Shown here one piece after another: positions 14,771-23,568 of a DNA stretch of 50,335 bases (position 1 is its first letter; each line of letters starts with the position of its first letter). The stretch spans positions 1 to 50,335 of the forward strand of contig FR899620.1 in assembly GCA_000437435.1 (NCBI GenBank), read 5' to 3'. The notes under the pieces were generated by a model, which did not search any database, was not told where the DNA came from, and saw only the letters and a list, made by a program, of their open reading frames with translations. Source of the stretch: Clostridium sp. CAG:768. GTDB lineage: Bacteria > Cyanobacteriota > Vampirovibrionia > Gastranaerophilales > Gastranaerophilaceae. The translations under genes and the position numbers were made by a program.

Positions 14771-15625
14771 ATGTTAGTTCATACAATAGCTGAAGTAAGA
14801 GAACAAGTAAAACAGTGGAAAAAAGAAGGTTTGACAGTTGGTTTAGTGCCTACAATGGGTGCTTTGCATAACGGTCATTTAAGTTTAATTAAAAAAAGCG
14901 TATCTAAATGTGATAAAACAGTAGTTTCTGTTTTTGTAAATCCTATTCAGTTTTGTCCAGGTGAAGATTTAGATAAATATCCAAGAACATTAGATGCTGA
15001 CGAAAAGTTATGTACAGATGCTGGTGTTGATATCGTATTTGCGCCATCTCCAAAGGAAATGTATGGGGAAGGGCATATTATGTCAAATGATTTTTTAACT
15101 TATGTTATTCCTCCATTTTTCTATGTGAACAAATTATGTGGAAAATCTCGAGTTGGACATTTTGATGGAGTATGTACTGTAGTAAATAAATTGTTTAATA
15201 TTGTTCAGCCTGATTTTGCTTTCTTTGGAGAAAAGGATAGACAACAATTAATAATTTTGAAAAAAATGGTTAAAGATTTAAATATCCCTGTTGAAATTAT
15301 TCCTTGTCCAATAGTCAGAGAAGAAAGTGGATTGGCATTATCTTCTCGCAATAAATACTTGTCAGAAGAAGATAAAGTAAATGCATTAGCCTTGAGTAAA
15401 ATTTTATTCAATATAAAAGCATGTTATAATAAAGGTATAACTGATGTTAAAGCATTAACAGAAACTGCATATTCTTATTTGAATGCAAGTCATTCTTTAG
15501 AATATTTGGAATTTAGAGATGCTGATAATCTGGAAGAAAAAGAAGTTGCAGATAGTAATACAATCGTATTTATAGCTTTAAAAATAGGTGAAGTAAGATT
15601 AATTGATAATATTTCGTTAGCGTGA
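14771..15625 (+). CDS. panC: pantothenate synthetase
   Basis: This is a 284-residue enzyme that ligates pantoate and beta-alanine with ATP. The start is MLVHTIAEVREQV; an upstream in-frame ATG would add 15 non-family residues. It has the nucleotidyltransferase HIGH-type motif MGALHNGHLSL, FVNPIQF, the FFGEKDRQQL block and the KMSKS-like LSSRNKYLS. The N-terminal insertion around YVIPPFFYVNKLCG looks slightly longer than usual. It is downstream of panB in the same operon. The next gene starts 7 bases after its stop. Confidence 0.96.
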   Translation: MLVHTIAEVREQVKQWKKEGLTVGLVPTMGALHNGHLSLIKKSVSKCDKTVVSVFVNPIQFCPGEDLDKYPRTLDADEKLCTDAGVDIVFAPSPKEMYGEGHIMSNDFLTYVIPPFFYVNKLCGKSRVGHFDGVCTVVNKLFNIVQPDFAFFGEKDRQQLIILKKMVKDLNIPVEIIPCPIVREESGLALSSRNKYLSEEDKVNALALSKILFNIKACYNKGITDVKALTETAYSYLNASHSLEYLEFRDADNLEEKEVADSNTIVFIALKIGEVRLIDNISLA

Positions 15626-15632
15626 GGATTTT

Positions 15633-16556
15633 ATGCTTGTAATTTATAAGTTTTTATCAAAAATATTGCAGTTTATTTTAAATGTATTATTTGTTATTCA
15701 AATAACATTAATGATATTAGTTTTTTTGACTGCAACATATTGGTTTTTAAACTTAATAAATGTTACAGCATTTGATTTTGTAAGTCCAATAGCTGATGTT
15801 ATTTCTAATTTAATAAAAACTTTTTATCATCAAGAAGTAGAAGTTGGTGGTGTATATATTGATGGATCATTACTTTTATTTGATTTACTTGCCGTAATTT
15901 TTGTATTTATGATTACAAAATCAAAATATTATTTTAATCGAGCAATGGATTTTTTAAATGATTGTATAAAGGGTTGTGAAGAAAGGATTGAAAATAATTT
16001 TAATAAATCTCTTCAAAAAGAAGTTGAAAAAAATATAAAAAAATGTAATAACGTTGCTGTTTTAGTTCAGTTTTCAGCTAAAAATATGATGGTTGATTCT
16101 TGCTGGGGTGGAGATGCTGAGGCTGGAGTTAAAGAGAAAGAGGAAGAAGCTTTTAAAACATTTTATGCTTCAATAAAAAATATTACTGGTTGTAAATTCG
16201 CAAAAACTGGTGATAAAATGCTGATTTTATTGAATGATTTTGATAAAGTTGATAATTTGCTTCATTTTATTGACTTGTCAGTAAATCGTATCAGAGTGAA
16301 TATGAAAAAGAAAAGGTGGTTATTGATAAGTTATATATCAGTAGATGTTTTTGATGATAATACGTCATTTAAAGATGATGTATATCCTTTATTAGAAAAG
16401 CTTTTGACATTAAAAATTCAAAATGAGGCAGTTTGTCTTGGTAATTTTTGTATGCGTTATGAATTATACCCAGAACCAATGTATACTCCATTTTTGAGAG
16501 GGACATATAATATAGCTGGAGAATGTGATGTTTGGTCTTTAGTTAAGAAAAATTAA
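15633..16556 (+). CDS. membrane protein with cyclase-like cytoplasmic domain
   Basis: This is a 307-residue protein with two membrane segments (about 12-42 and 68-90) flanking a short external loop, then a basic coiled segment (about 100-135). The last 165 residues recall a class III nucleotide cyclase homology domain: FAKTGDKMLILLND (the 'GD' strand), a helix NLLHFIDLSVNRIR, LLISYISVDVF, and the end strand RGTYNIAGECDVWSLV, which matches the closing 'G-x-Y-x-I-x-G' of cyclases. The metal and substrate residues of active cyclases are not evident, so a non-catalytic sensor or scaffold is likely. It is in the panBC operon. Confidence 0.45.
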   Translation: MLVIYKFLSKILQFILNVLFVIQITLMILVFLTATYWFLNLINVTAFDFVSPIADVISNLIKTFYHQEVEVGGVYIDGSLLLFDLLAVIFVFMITKSKYYFNRAMDFLNDCIKGCEERIENNFNKSLQKEVEKNIKKCNNVAVLVQFSAKNMMVDSCWGGDAEAGVKEKEEEAFKTFYASIKNITGCKFAKTGDKMLILLNDFDKVDNLLHFIDLSVNRIRVNMKKKRWLLISYISVDVFDDNTSFKDDVYPLLEKLLTLKIQNEAVCLGNFCMRYELYPEPMYTPFLRGTYNIAGECDVWSLVKKN

Positions 16557-16564
16557 CAGGCCTA

Positions 16565-16593
16565 TTGATTTTTTTATTCTTTTTAAGTAATAT
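16565..16593 (+). promoter_or_regulatory. promoter of rplJ-rplL
   Basis: TTGATT (16565-16570), a 17-base spacer and TAATAT (16588-16593) place transcription start near 16600, at the head of the L10 leader. Confidence 0.7.
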
Positions 16594-16599
16594 AAATTT

Positions 16600-16705
16600 A
16601 CAACCGCAGACAGTTAGCGGGGGTGGAACGGATTAAGTTCCCGAGTTTTGAAAAAGACTTGTTTCTCCCTTAATATTCCAGCTAACCGAGGTAAGACAGT
16701 CGAAA
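16600..16705 (+). ncRNA. ribosomal protein L10 leader
   Basis: The region contains ACCGCAGACAGTTAGCGGGG at its 5' side and CCAGCTAACCGAGGTAAGACAG at its 3' side, with GTTAGC pairing to GCTAAC. These are the conserved features of the L10 leader that L10(L12)4 binds to repress rplJL translation. A U-rich inner stem-loop lies between. It directly precedes rplJ. Confidence 0.85.
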
Positions 16706-16820
16706 TATAATAAAATAGATTTGTTAACCTATGAGATTTTGCGGTCATATATGAAAGATGCAAAATCTTTTGTATTTTAAAAGGTCGATAAAATTAATTT
16801 GTAAAACAAAGGAGCTAAAC

Positions 16821-17342
16821 ATGGCAACAAAAGCTTTTAAATCTGAAAAAATAGATGCTATAAAAGCAAAAGCAGAAAAAGCCCAAGTAGCTATTTTAAC
16901 TGAATATAAAGGTTACTCAGTAGAAGAAATTACAAATTTAAGACGCAGCATTCAAAAAGAAGGCGGCGACTACATGGTAACAAAAAATACTTTAGCTAAA
17001 ATCGCTTTGAAGGGTACTGATTTTGAAGTACTTGCAGAATCATTAACAGGACCGGTTGCAATTGCATTTGGTTTTGAAGATCAAGTAAGTCCTGCAAAAG
17101 CAGTTGCAAAATTTATTAAAGATACTAAAAAAGGTGCAATCCTTGGTGGAGCATTAGATGGTAAATTATTATCAGCTAAAGAAGCAGAAGCATTATCAAA
17201 AATGCCTTCAAAAGAAGAACTTCTTGCAAAAATTCTTGGTTCTATCAATTCACCTGCTTCAGGTATCGTTGGATCTATCAATGCAGTTATGTCACAACTT
17301 ACAAGAACTATGGCTGCTGTTAGAGATCAAAAGACTGCATAG
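16821..17342 (+). CDS. rplJ: ribosomal protein L10
   Basis: This is a 173-residue protein that anchors the L7/L12 stalk. The ATG follows AAAGGAG; the frame is open 21 codons further upstream but that stretch has no ribosome binding site. The family segments VAILTEYKGYSVEEITNLRR and MVTKNTLAKIAL are clear, and the C-terminal helix (about 145-170) binds L12 dimers. It is regulated by the leader RNA upstream. It sits apart from rplK-rplA, which lie 9.5 kb downstream. Confidence 0.97.
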   Translation: MATKAFKSEKIDAIKAKAEKAQVAILTEYKGYSVEEITNLRRSIQKEGGDYMVTKNTLAKIALKGTDFEVLAESLTGPVAIAFGFEDQVSPAKAVAKFIKDTKKGAILGGALDGKLLSAKEAEALSKMPSKEELLAKILGSINSPASGIVGSINAVMSQLTRTMAAVRDQKTA

Positions 17343-17522
17343 TAGATTTTGGCAAGTGCGATGTGTGAACGTAAGTGAGCCAAGCACGTTTCAATGAAAA
17401 ACTTGATGAAGTGGAATAATTTTTATAAAAATTATGTAACGGAATAAAAAGTTTTGAATTGCCAATAATCTGAATCACAAATGAAAATGTACAAAACTAA
17501 AAAAATTTAAAGGAGAAAAATA
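17343..17522 (+). promoter_or_regulatory. rplJ-rplL spacer with weak hairpin
   Basis: The 180-base spacer contains TAATTTTTATAAAAATTA near 17416-17435, an AT-only inverted repeat that may act as a weak attenuator or RNA processing site setting the L12:L10 ratio. AAAGGAG for rplL lies at its end. Confidence 0.35.
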
Positions 17523-17897
17523 ATGAGTAACGTAGAAACTATTTTAGAATCAATTGAAAAATTAACTTTATTAGAAGCAGCTGAATTAGTAAAAGCTATG
17601 GAAGAAAAATTCGGCGTATCTGCAGCAGCTCCTGTAGCTGTAGCAGCAGCTCCTGCAGCAGCTGGTGAAGCAGCAGCTGAAGAAGCATCAGAAGTTAACG
17701 TAATTTTAGCTTCTGCTGGTGCTAACAAAATCGCTGTATTAAAAGAAGTAAGAGCTATCACAGGTCTTGGCTTAAAAGAAGCTAAAGATTTAGTTGATGG
17801 TGCTCCAAAAGCTATCAAAGAAGGTATCAAAAAAGAAGATGCTGAAGCTATTAAAAAACAACTTGAAGCTGCTGGTGCAACTGTTGAAATCAAATAG
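17523..17897 (+). CDS. rplL: ribosomal protein L7/L12
   Basis: This is a 124-residue stalk protein. The N-terminal dimerisation helices (ILESIEKLTLLEAAELVKAMEEKFGV) are followed by an Ala/Pro/Val-rich hinge (about 35-58). The C-terminal factor-binding domain has KIAVLKEVRAITGLGLKEAK and the end VEIK. AAAGGAG precedes the ATG. A strong terminator follows. Confidence 0.98.
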   Translation: MSNVETILESIEKLTLLEAAELVKAMEEKFGVSAAAPVAVAAAPAAAGEAAAEEASEVNVILASAGANKIAVLKEVRAITGLGLKEAKDLVDGAPKAIKEGIKKEDAEAIKKQLEAAGATVEIK

Positions 17898-17918
17898 TCA
17901 ATTGATTATAAATGATTT

Positions 17919-17949
17919 AAAGCTCCTCTTTTTTAGAGGAGCTTTTTTA
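17919..17949 (+). terminator. terminator of rplJ-rplL
   Basis: The stem AAAGCTCCTCT / AGAGGAGCTTT with a T-only loop is followed by a T-run. The stem is nearly the same as that after rplA at 28084. Confidence 0.92.
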
Positions 17950-17978
17950 TTGCAAAATAAATCTCAATTTGTTATAAT
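17950..17978 (+). promoter_or_regulatory. promoter upstream of G-tract leader ORF
   Basis: TTGCAA (17950-17955), a 17-base spacer and TATAAT (17973-17978) make a near-consensus promoter. It drives the small frame at 18014 and reads toward the pilin gene. Confidence 0.75.
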
Positions 17979-18013
17979 TTAAGCTGTTAAGAAATTTTGA
18001 AAGGGAGCATTGA

Positions 18014-18115
18014 ATGAAAAGATTTAATAAAGAACAGGCACAAAAGATTTACAAGTTACACCAATCATGTGTCGAAGTGTCTACCTGTGTAGCAGTCGGG
18101 GGGGGGGCAATTTAA
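18014..18115 (+). CDS. short leader frame ending just after a G10 tract
   Basis: This is a 33-codon frame with a good ribosome binding site (AAGGGAG, 6-7 bases before ATG) behind a near-consensus promoter. It ends GGGAI-stop, the Gly codons being the G-tract. With 10 G it stops at 18115. With 8 or 11 G the frame would continue without a stop into the prepilin frame at 18175, giving a product with a longer N-terminus. The peptide itself matches no known family. It is either a phase-variable N-terminus or a leader peptide. Confidence 0.5.
   Translation: MKRFNKEQAQKIYKLHQSCVEVSTCVAVGGGAI
18098..18107 (+). repeat. G10 homopolymer tract
   Basis: Ten consecutive G in an AT-rich region, preceded by TC and followed by CAA. 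The same context occurs in the C10/G10 tract at 31401-31410 in another prepilin gene. Confidence 0.9.
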
Positions 18116-18140
18116 GGCTTACCACACAAGGTTTTAAGTG

Positions 18141-18168
18141 TTGTGAAAAATATAAGATATGTTATAAT
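18141..18168 (+). promoter_or_regulatory. promoter, leaderless, for the pilin gene
   Basis: TTGTGA (18141-18146), a 16-base spacer and TATAAT (18163-18168) are followed by 6 bases and then ATG at 18175. This gives the pilin a possible start independent of the G-tract. Confidence 0.65.
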
Positions 18169-18174
18169 AGTGAT

Positions 18175-18924
18175 ATGAAACATCACTATAAAAATAAACA
18201 AGGATTTACTTTAGCAGAAGTATTAATAACTTTAGGGATAATCGGAATTGTTGCAGCATTAACAATTCCAATGTTGGTAGCTAGACATCAAGAGAAAGTT
18301 TGGTTGACATCATTTTTTAGAGTTTATTCTACATTGAATAATGCTTATAAACGCGTTCAAGAAGAATATGGGACATTTGACAATTGGTCAGGCTCAACAT
18401 TAGGTGAAGATTCTTTTGGTAGGCCTTCAGCTACATCATCAGACCCTCAAAAAATTTATGAGTATTTAATTAGCCCATATATTGAGATAAATCAACAATT
18501 TTTACCAACTAATGACAATTGGACACATATAAATGGTAATAATTGTTTCCCAGAACAAGCTTATTATTTGAATAAATCAACATTTCCTAATATGTATATT
18601 AGAACATATCCTGCAGTAAGTTTAAAATCAGGAGAGTGTATTGTTTTAGGTTATAGTTCATATGGTGATTTCGTAGTAGATACGAATTCTAAAAAAGGCC
18701 CAAATATTTTAGGTAAAGATATCTTTATATTTTCATTTGATCCTAATAGAAAAGAATTTATTAAGACTGGTAGTACCGGTACTTGGGGTTCTAATGATGC
18801 AATTTATTGTGATTTAAGTTATAATAATTGGATACCAGGGTATTCTTGTGGATATTGGATATTAAGACATCGTAATATGGATTATTTGCATTTAAGTCAT
18901 GATGAATTGATTAAACGTTGGTAA
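18175..18924 (+). CDS. prepilin-like protein (type IV pilin/pseudopilin leader)
   Basis: This is a 249-residue protein with a short basic leader and the prepilin peptidase site G|FTLAEVLITLGIIGIVAAL (about residues 10-29), including the Glu at mature position 5. The hydrophobic helix is followed by a long globular domain with Cys residues. The segment KKGPNILGKDIFIFSF near position 180 is shared with the three other prepilin-like proteins of this window. It is exported and cleaved by a PilD-type peptidase and probably becomes a minor pilin or surface pseudopilin. The start is an ATG just after a leaderless-type promoter. An alternative longer form through the G-tract exists (see leader frame). 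Confidence 0.82.
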   Translation: MKHHYKNKQGFTLAEVLITLGIIGIVAALTIPMLVARHQEKVWLTSFFRVYSTLNNAYKRVQEEYGTFDNWSGSTLGEDSFGRPSATSSDPQKIYEYLISPYIEINQQFLPTNDNWTHINGNNCFPEQAYYLNKSTFPNMYIRTYPAVSLKSGECIVLGYSSYGDFVVDTNSKKGPNILGKDIFIFSFDPNRKEFIKTGSTGTWGSNDAIYCDLSYNNWIPGYSCGYWILRHRNMDYLHLSHDELIKRW

Positions 18925-18927
18925 GTT

Positions 18928-19557
18928 TTAAATACATATTTTTTTATACTCACAAAAATCACATATTTTTGAATGCTCGATTTCTTCAGAGAATTGAGTA
19001 TTTGTTATTTTGTTACAAATGTCAGTTATTCTTTTTTCATATTCTTGAGCTTTTGTTGAATTAAAATTAATTATTGAATTTTGGTTATTTTTTAAATCAA
19101 TATAGACAAATTTTATATTATCTCCATACATTTTTGATGCACATAAAAGATATGTTATTGTTTGGTAATCGTATTCTGGATTTTTAGGAATTGATCCGGT
19201 TTTGTAATCAAGAATGTAGTAGTTTTTGTCATCTTTCATTAGTGCATCTAATCGTCCGCCAATCCAGTAATTATCAACTTTGCAAGATAAATTGTATTCT
19301 GAGTTTACATATGTTTTATTAAAAAATTCATTTTGTTTTAGAATTTCCCATAGTTTTAATTCTTCACTATTAAGAGCTTTTTCCATTTTAGAAATATCAT
19401 CTCCGCGTAAGTAATAATTCGCAAGAGCATGGACTTTTTTACCTTTTTCAAATAAATTGCTTTTTTGTGGTACGGATATTTTTTCTATGTATTTGAAATA
19501 GTATTTTTGGGGGCAGGTTTCAAAAGTTTTTAGCATATTTGGTGAAAAACTATTCAT
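18928..19557 (-). CDS. PD-(D/E)XK nuclease with Fe-S cluster (Cas4/AddB-C-like)
   Basis: This is a 209-residue nuclease. It has SPNMLKTFETCPQKYYFKY at the N-terminus (first cluster Cys), GGRLDAL and YYILDYKTG (motifs with the catalytic D...D-x-K), then DYQTITYLL (Q-x3-Y motif) and a C-terminal C-x2-C-x5-C. Together these are the PF12705/RecB-type nuclease with a 4Fe-4S cage, as at the end of AddB or in Cas4. Its ATG overlaps the stop of the helicase gene by 8 bases (ATGAATAG), so the two are made together. It probably supplies the DNA-cutting activity of a double-strand break resection complex. Confidence 0.88.
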   Translation of the reverse strand: MNSFSPNMLKTFETCPQKYYFKYIEKISVPQKSNLFEKGKKVHALANYYLRGDDISKMEKALNSEELKLWEILKQNEFFNKTYVNSEYNLSCKVDNYWIGGRLDALMKDDKNYYILDYKTGSIPKNPEYDYQTITYLLCASKMYGDNIKFVYIDLKNNQNSIINFNSTKAQEYEKRITDICNKITNTQFSEEIEHSKICDFCEYKKICI

Positions 19558-22500
19558 GGTATTCCTCCGTACAATCTAAAATTTCTGAAAAAATAAGGCT
19601 TGGTTCTTGTTCTATAATTTTTTCAAATGATTTTATTTTTCTGCTGGTAGTGAAATATAAATATTTTTTAGCTCTTGTGATTGCAACATAGAGTAGTCTT
19701 AAATTTTCCGATACCAGCTCTTGTTTCATATCAAATTCTGTTTTTGCTTTGTAGTTTGGATTTAAGCGTTTTAAGTTTTCATTAAAGTCAGAATTTTTTA
19801 ATTTTATTTGTTCAAAATCAAGTGTAAGATTTTTTTCTGACATTTCAGGGATAAATACATAATCAAATTCATCTCCTTTTGATTTATGGAGTGTCATTAT
19901 TTGAACTTTCCCTGCAAGAAATTCTTTATCGCTTTCATCTTCTTCCGAGAAGAATTTGAAACCGCTCAATGATGGCTTTTTAGCAAGTTCTCCTAATCTT
20001 TCAATAAGTGTTGAAAAATCTTTGTAATTCAAACTCAAACGTTTTATTAAAGTTGAAATCAGATATACATTAGATTTTTCAATTTCTGATGTAAAGTAAT
20101 GCAGTCCTATTTTAATAGCAAGTTCTTCAGGTGCAAGATGGGGAAATGAAAGCCAGTAGGTTAAATCCCAATAAAATTGTCCGAGATGTATATTGTCTAT
20201 GTAATCAGGATTTATTTGGATAAAAGGGTTTTCATATTTTCTTATTTCAAGTCCTAGTCTTTGTTTATAGAATCCCATTTCTGCAAGAATTTCGTAGTTA
20301 TCAGCTATTACATTATTATCAAATGGGTGAAGTATCATTTGCATGATTGCAAAGATTGTTCTGAATATTGATTTTTGTTCAAGACTTTCACTTCTTGTTA
20401 TACTTTTTAATCCGCTGTTATTAATGAAATTTATCCATTGAGCTACTTGATAATTACTTCTTAAAAGAATACCTATTGTACATTTAGGGTCTTTTTTTAA
20501 TGCCGATTTGATTTCTCTTAAGATATAATTTCTTTCTTCTAATGGCTTTTCAAAAATGACAGAATGAAGTGCGTTTTCAGAAATCGGATTTCGACCTTCT
20601 ACAGGCTGCATAAATATTTCAAAGAATGCATTTTTTGTCTCTTTTTGAGTGTCAGCCCATTTAACTAAATTATTAGCAAGATTCCATACATCTTTTGTAC
20701 AGCGTTGCGAACAATTCATACTTACGTTATTACTATTTTGTATGAATTTTCTGAAACCTTCCACATCAGCGTTTGAAAAAGTTGTTGTAATTGCTTGGTT
20801 TATGTCGCCGCATCTGATTAAATTTTTATGTTTTGCACTTAAAAGATTAATCAGTCTTTGTTGAATTGAAGATGAATCTTGAGCTTCGTCTTCAATAATA
20901 TATTCACAGATTTTTTGGTAATATTCTCTAATATCAGCGTTATCTTCCAGAAGTTTTACTGATGATATCAGCATATCATCATAGTCGATTAAGTTTGCTT
21001 CTTTTAAAATTCTTTGGTATTCATCAAAAAATATTTTAAACTTTTCAAGTTTTTTATCCATTGAATTGTTAAATTTACAGCAGCCGATTTTGAATACGGA
21101 AATTCCTCTATCAAATTCATCTGTTTCTGTTTTTTTTAGTTTTAATTTTGTTGAAATTTCTCTTATAATTCGTGATCTTTGGGTATCATCACAAATTTCA
21201 AAGTCTGAGGATAGCCCGAGTCTTTCAAAGTTTCCGTTTTCTTTTAAGATTCTCAACGCAAGACCATGGATTGTACTGATATTTGGAAGTTGTGAAGAAT
21301 TTTGTCTGATATTTTTAATTCTGTCCCTAAAATTTCTTGCAGCACTTTCCATGTATGTCATAACGAAAATGTTTTCAGGATTAACTCCTTTATCAAGCAG
21401 TTTAATTATTAAGGCCAGTAAAATTGTAGTTTTCCCTGCTCCTGGTACTGCTGATATTGCCATTTGACCATTGTTATAATCAAGTACTGGCTTTTGATCA
21501 TCTCTAGGAATTATTGTGAAAGTTTTTTTAGTTTGTTCTTCGTCTTTTAATGTTTGTTCTTGGATTTTAATGTATTCTTCTATTCCGCCAAAATTTTCTA
21601 TGCCGTTTCCATCAAACAGACTTGAATATGTGTAAATATGTTCTGTTGCACATAGGGTTAGTTTTCTTAAAATTCTTGCAGTTTTTTCTTTTGATAATTC
21701 AATGTTGTCATCAATTGTGAATTCATCTTTTGCCCAGCCTCTTTGGAATACCCAAGCATTGTATAAAGGGCCTGTATCACTTTTTATCCATTCATCACTT
21801 GAAATATCAAGCCATAGTTGATATTTCGTTTTAATTTGATTGTCTATAATTTTTTGCGGGGTTGAAATTATTAAATCATTTGGCGAAATTTCTAATGTAG
21901 AATATGGATTTTCTGCAATTATTGAATTTTCGATTTGATTGATAATTTCATTTTGTCTGTTTGGAAAATCCTTCCCGAATATATTTTCAAAATCTTGTAG
22001 CTGTTTTATAAAGAAATTGAATTTATTTAATTCAACAGGTTTTATATTTTGTAATTGTGCAAGTTCAAAATAAATATCGTAAACTTTTTCTGATAATTTT
22101 GTATTATTGTTTTCTGTTAAATTTTTTATAATTTCAAGAAATTTTTTGTATTTGTTTGAGTATTCTTCTAAATTAAATTCATGTTCAATTAGTATTCCTC
22201 CACATTCAAAGTTTTCAAGAATATCTCTGCAATATTTGACAGGTATTCCTAAGAATTCAGAAAGGACTACACGTAGGTCAAATTCACTTAGTTTAATTCC
22301 ATTCACTATTTTTAAAATAGTAAGTACAGATTTTACAAGTCGATTTTGTATAAGTTTTTCACTCCCAGATAGGAACATTAGATTTGTATGAATATTTTCT
22401 TTTAGAGAAAATTTCAACATATCATCAATTACAGGAGTGATTATAGCAATTTCAGATGGAAGAACATTTTTGCTAAAGAGCTCTTTAATATTTTTGATAG

Positions 22501-23419
22501 CAGAATCTATCATTGAAGCTCTTTTTGATGGAGATTGAAGAGAAAAATTCTCCAGAGGAACAATATCTTCATTTGTAATATTTGAGAATAAAGTCTCTGC
22601 ATCTTTACTCATAATATTTTCAGATGTAAGTTTTTGAGCTTTTTCATTAAATAATTCTTCAAATTTCCAAACCGCAGTTCTGTCTGCGCTTAAATACCCA
22701 GCTCGGCTTGCTCCCTTTTCATCAAAAGCAATAAATGCTTCTTTTAGTTGAGGTGCAAGGTGTGAGATAAAGTCGAAACAAACAGGAGTTATTTCATCTC
22801 CGTCATCTAAAATTAAGTATTTAATATTTTTAAAATAGTCTGAATTTTTATAAACATAATTAAATACGAGAGTTTGTCTAAGGTAGTCAAAATCTCTCAG
22901 TGCAAGAGTTTTTGAAAGTAATTTTTTTAAAGCCTTTTTAGCATCTTCAGAAAAACTTTCTCCAAGAATTCTAGAACGCCATTCAACTTCTTCATCTGTC
23001 AAATTGTTTTGAACTATAAGAGAATATCTTCTAAATATTTGGTGTAAAAGTGATTTTTTTGAATTGTAACCCTTAAATGGGATTTCTTTCAAAATATCTT
23101 TTAAGAGAAATTGAGAAACTTCAAGTCCTGCTAAGTTTGGTAAAATTGTTGGATTGTCAAACGGGTTAATATTTTCGAGAAAAGCCCAATTATCATTAAT
23201 CGTGTTATACACAAGTGAAAAAAATGAATGAACTTGCAATTTTTCAATAGAATCTATTTTAAGTTTTTCAAAAGTTTTATTTATGAAGTTTTGTTTAAGG
23301 TTTGAGTTTTGAACAAGTACCAAAATCTCAGAAGATTTAACCCCTGAATTTAATAAATTGGTATAAGCATTTATCAGAAAATCCGTTTTATTAGTGGATA
23401 AATCGCCTGAAATTAACAT
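19550..23419 (-). CDS. tandem SF1 helicase, AddAB-like, N-half inactive
   Basis: This is a 1289-residue protein with two helicase-like halves. Residues about 1-600 have the layout of an SF1 helicase with a damaged Walker A (GDLSTNKT, 5-12) and a degenerate Walker B (LILDDGDE, 202-209), as in the AddB/RecC scaffold. The C-terminal half is a full UvrD/AddA-type motor: AVPGAGKTT (657-665), STIHGLALRI, IIEDEAQDSS (841-850), GDINQAI, MTLHKSKGDEFDYVF and LLYVAITRAKKYLYF. No nuclease domain is fused; it is the separate next gene. It is translated with it and is probably the break-processing complex of this organism. AAAGGAG precedes the ATG. Confidence 0.85.
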   Translation of the reverse strand: MLISGDLSTNKTDFLINAYTNLLNSGVKSSEILVLVQNSNLKQNFINKTFEKLKIDSIEKLQVHSFFSLVYNTINDNWAFLENINPFDNPTILPNLAGLEVSQFLLKDILKEIPFKGYNSKKSLLHQIFRRYSLIVQNNLTDEEVEWRSRILGESFSEDAKKALKKLLSKTLALRDFDYLRQTLVFNYVYKNSDYFKNIKYLILDDGDEITPVCFDFISHLAPQLKEAFIAFDEKGASRAGYLSADRTAVWKFEELFNEKAQKLTSENIMSKDAETLFSNITNEDIVPLENFSLQSPSKRASMIDSAIKNIKELFSKNVLPSEIAIITPVIDDMLKFSLKENIHTNLMFLSGSEKLIQNRLVKSVLTILKIVNGIKLSEFDLRVVLSEFLGIPVKYCRDILENFECGGILIEHEFNLEEYSNKYKKFLEIIKNLTENNNTKLSEKVYDIYFELAQLQNIKPVELNKFNFFIKQLQDFENIFGKDFPNRQNEIINQIENSIIAENPYSTLEISPNDLIISTPQKIIDNQIKTKYQLWLDISSDEWIKSDTGPLYNAWVFQRGWAKDEFTIDDNIELSKEKTARILRKLTLCATEHIYTYSSLFDGNGIENFGGIEEYIKIQEQTLKDEEQTKKTFTIIPRDDQKPVLDYNNGQMAISAVPGAGKTTILLALIIKLLDKGVNPENIFVMTYMESAARNFRDRIKNIRQNSSQLPNISTIHGLALRILKENGNFERLGLSSDFEICDDTQRSRIIREISTKLKLKKTETDEFDRGISVFKIGCCKFNNSMDKKLEKFKIFFDEYQRILKEANLIDYDDMLISSVKLLEDNADIREYYQKICEYIIEDEAQDSSSIQQRLINLLSAKHKNLIRCGDINQAITTTFSNADVEGFRKFIQNSNNVSMNCSQRCTKDVWNLANNLVKWADTQKETKNAFFEIFMQPVEGRNPISENALHSVIFEKPLEERNYILREIKSALKKDPKCTIGILLRSNYQVAQWINFINNSGLKSITRSESLEQKSIFRTIFAIMQMILHPFDNNVIADNYEILAEMGFYKQRLGLEIRKYENPFIQINPDYIDNIHLGQFYWDLTYWLSFPHLAPEELAIKIGLHYFTSEIEKSNVYLISTLIKRLSLNYKDFSTLIERLGELAKKPSLSGFKFFSEEDESDKEFLAGKVQIMTLHKSKGDEFDYVFIPEMSEKNLTLDFEQIKLKNSDFNENLKRLNPNYKAKTEFDMKQELVSENLRLLYVAITRAKKYLYFTTSRKIKSFEKIIEQEPSLIFSEILDCTEEYHE

Positions 23420-23568
23420 TCATACTCCTTTAAAAATAATTGTATCATGAACAATAAAAAAATAATTTTGTCCTCATCCTTCTGAACTATTGCATTTTTT
23501 TGCGCATTAGTCTATTATATAACCATAAACGGAGAGAAGGTATTACAACAAACGCATGGAGGTTAGTT

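Noticed and set aside
17507..17893. Minus-strand 128-codon frame opposite rplL.
   Set aside because: It is the complement of an Ala/Glu-rich ribosomal gene with strongly biased codons; no RBS or promoter.
21066..21467. Plus-strand 133-codon frame inside the helicase gene.
   Set aside because: It lies fully opposite conserved helicase motifs, including Walker A.
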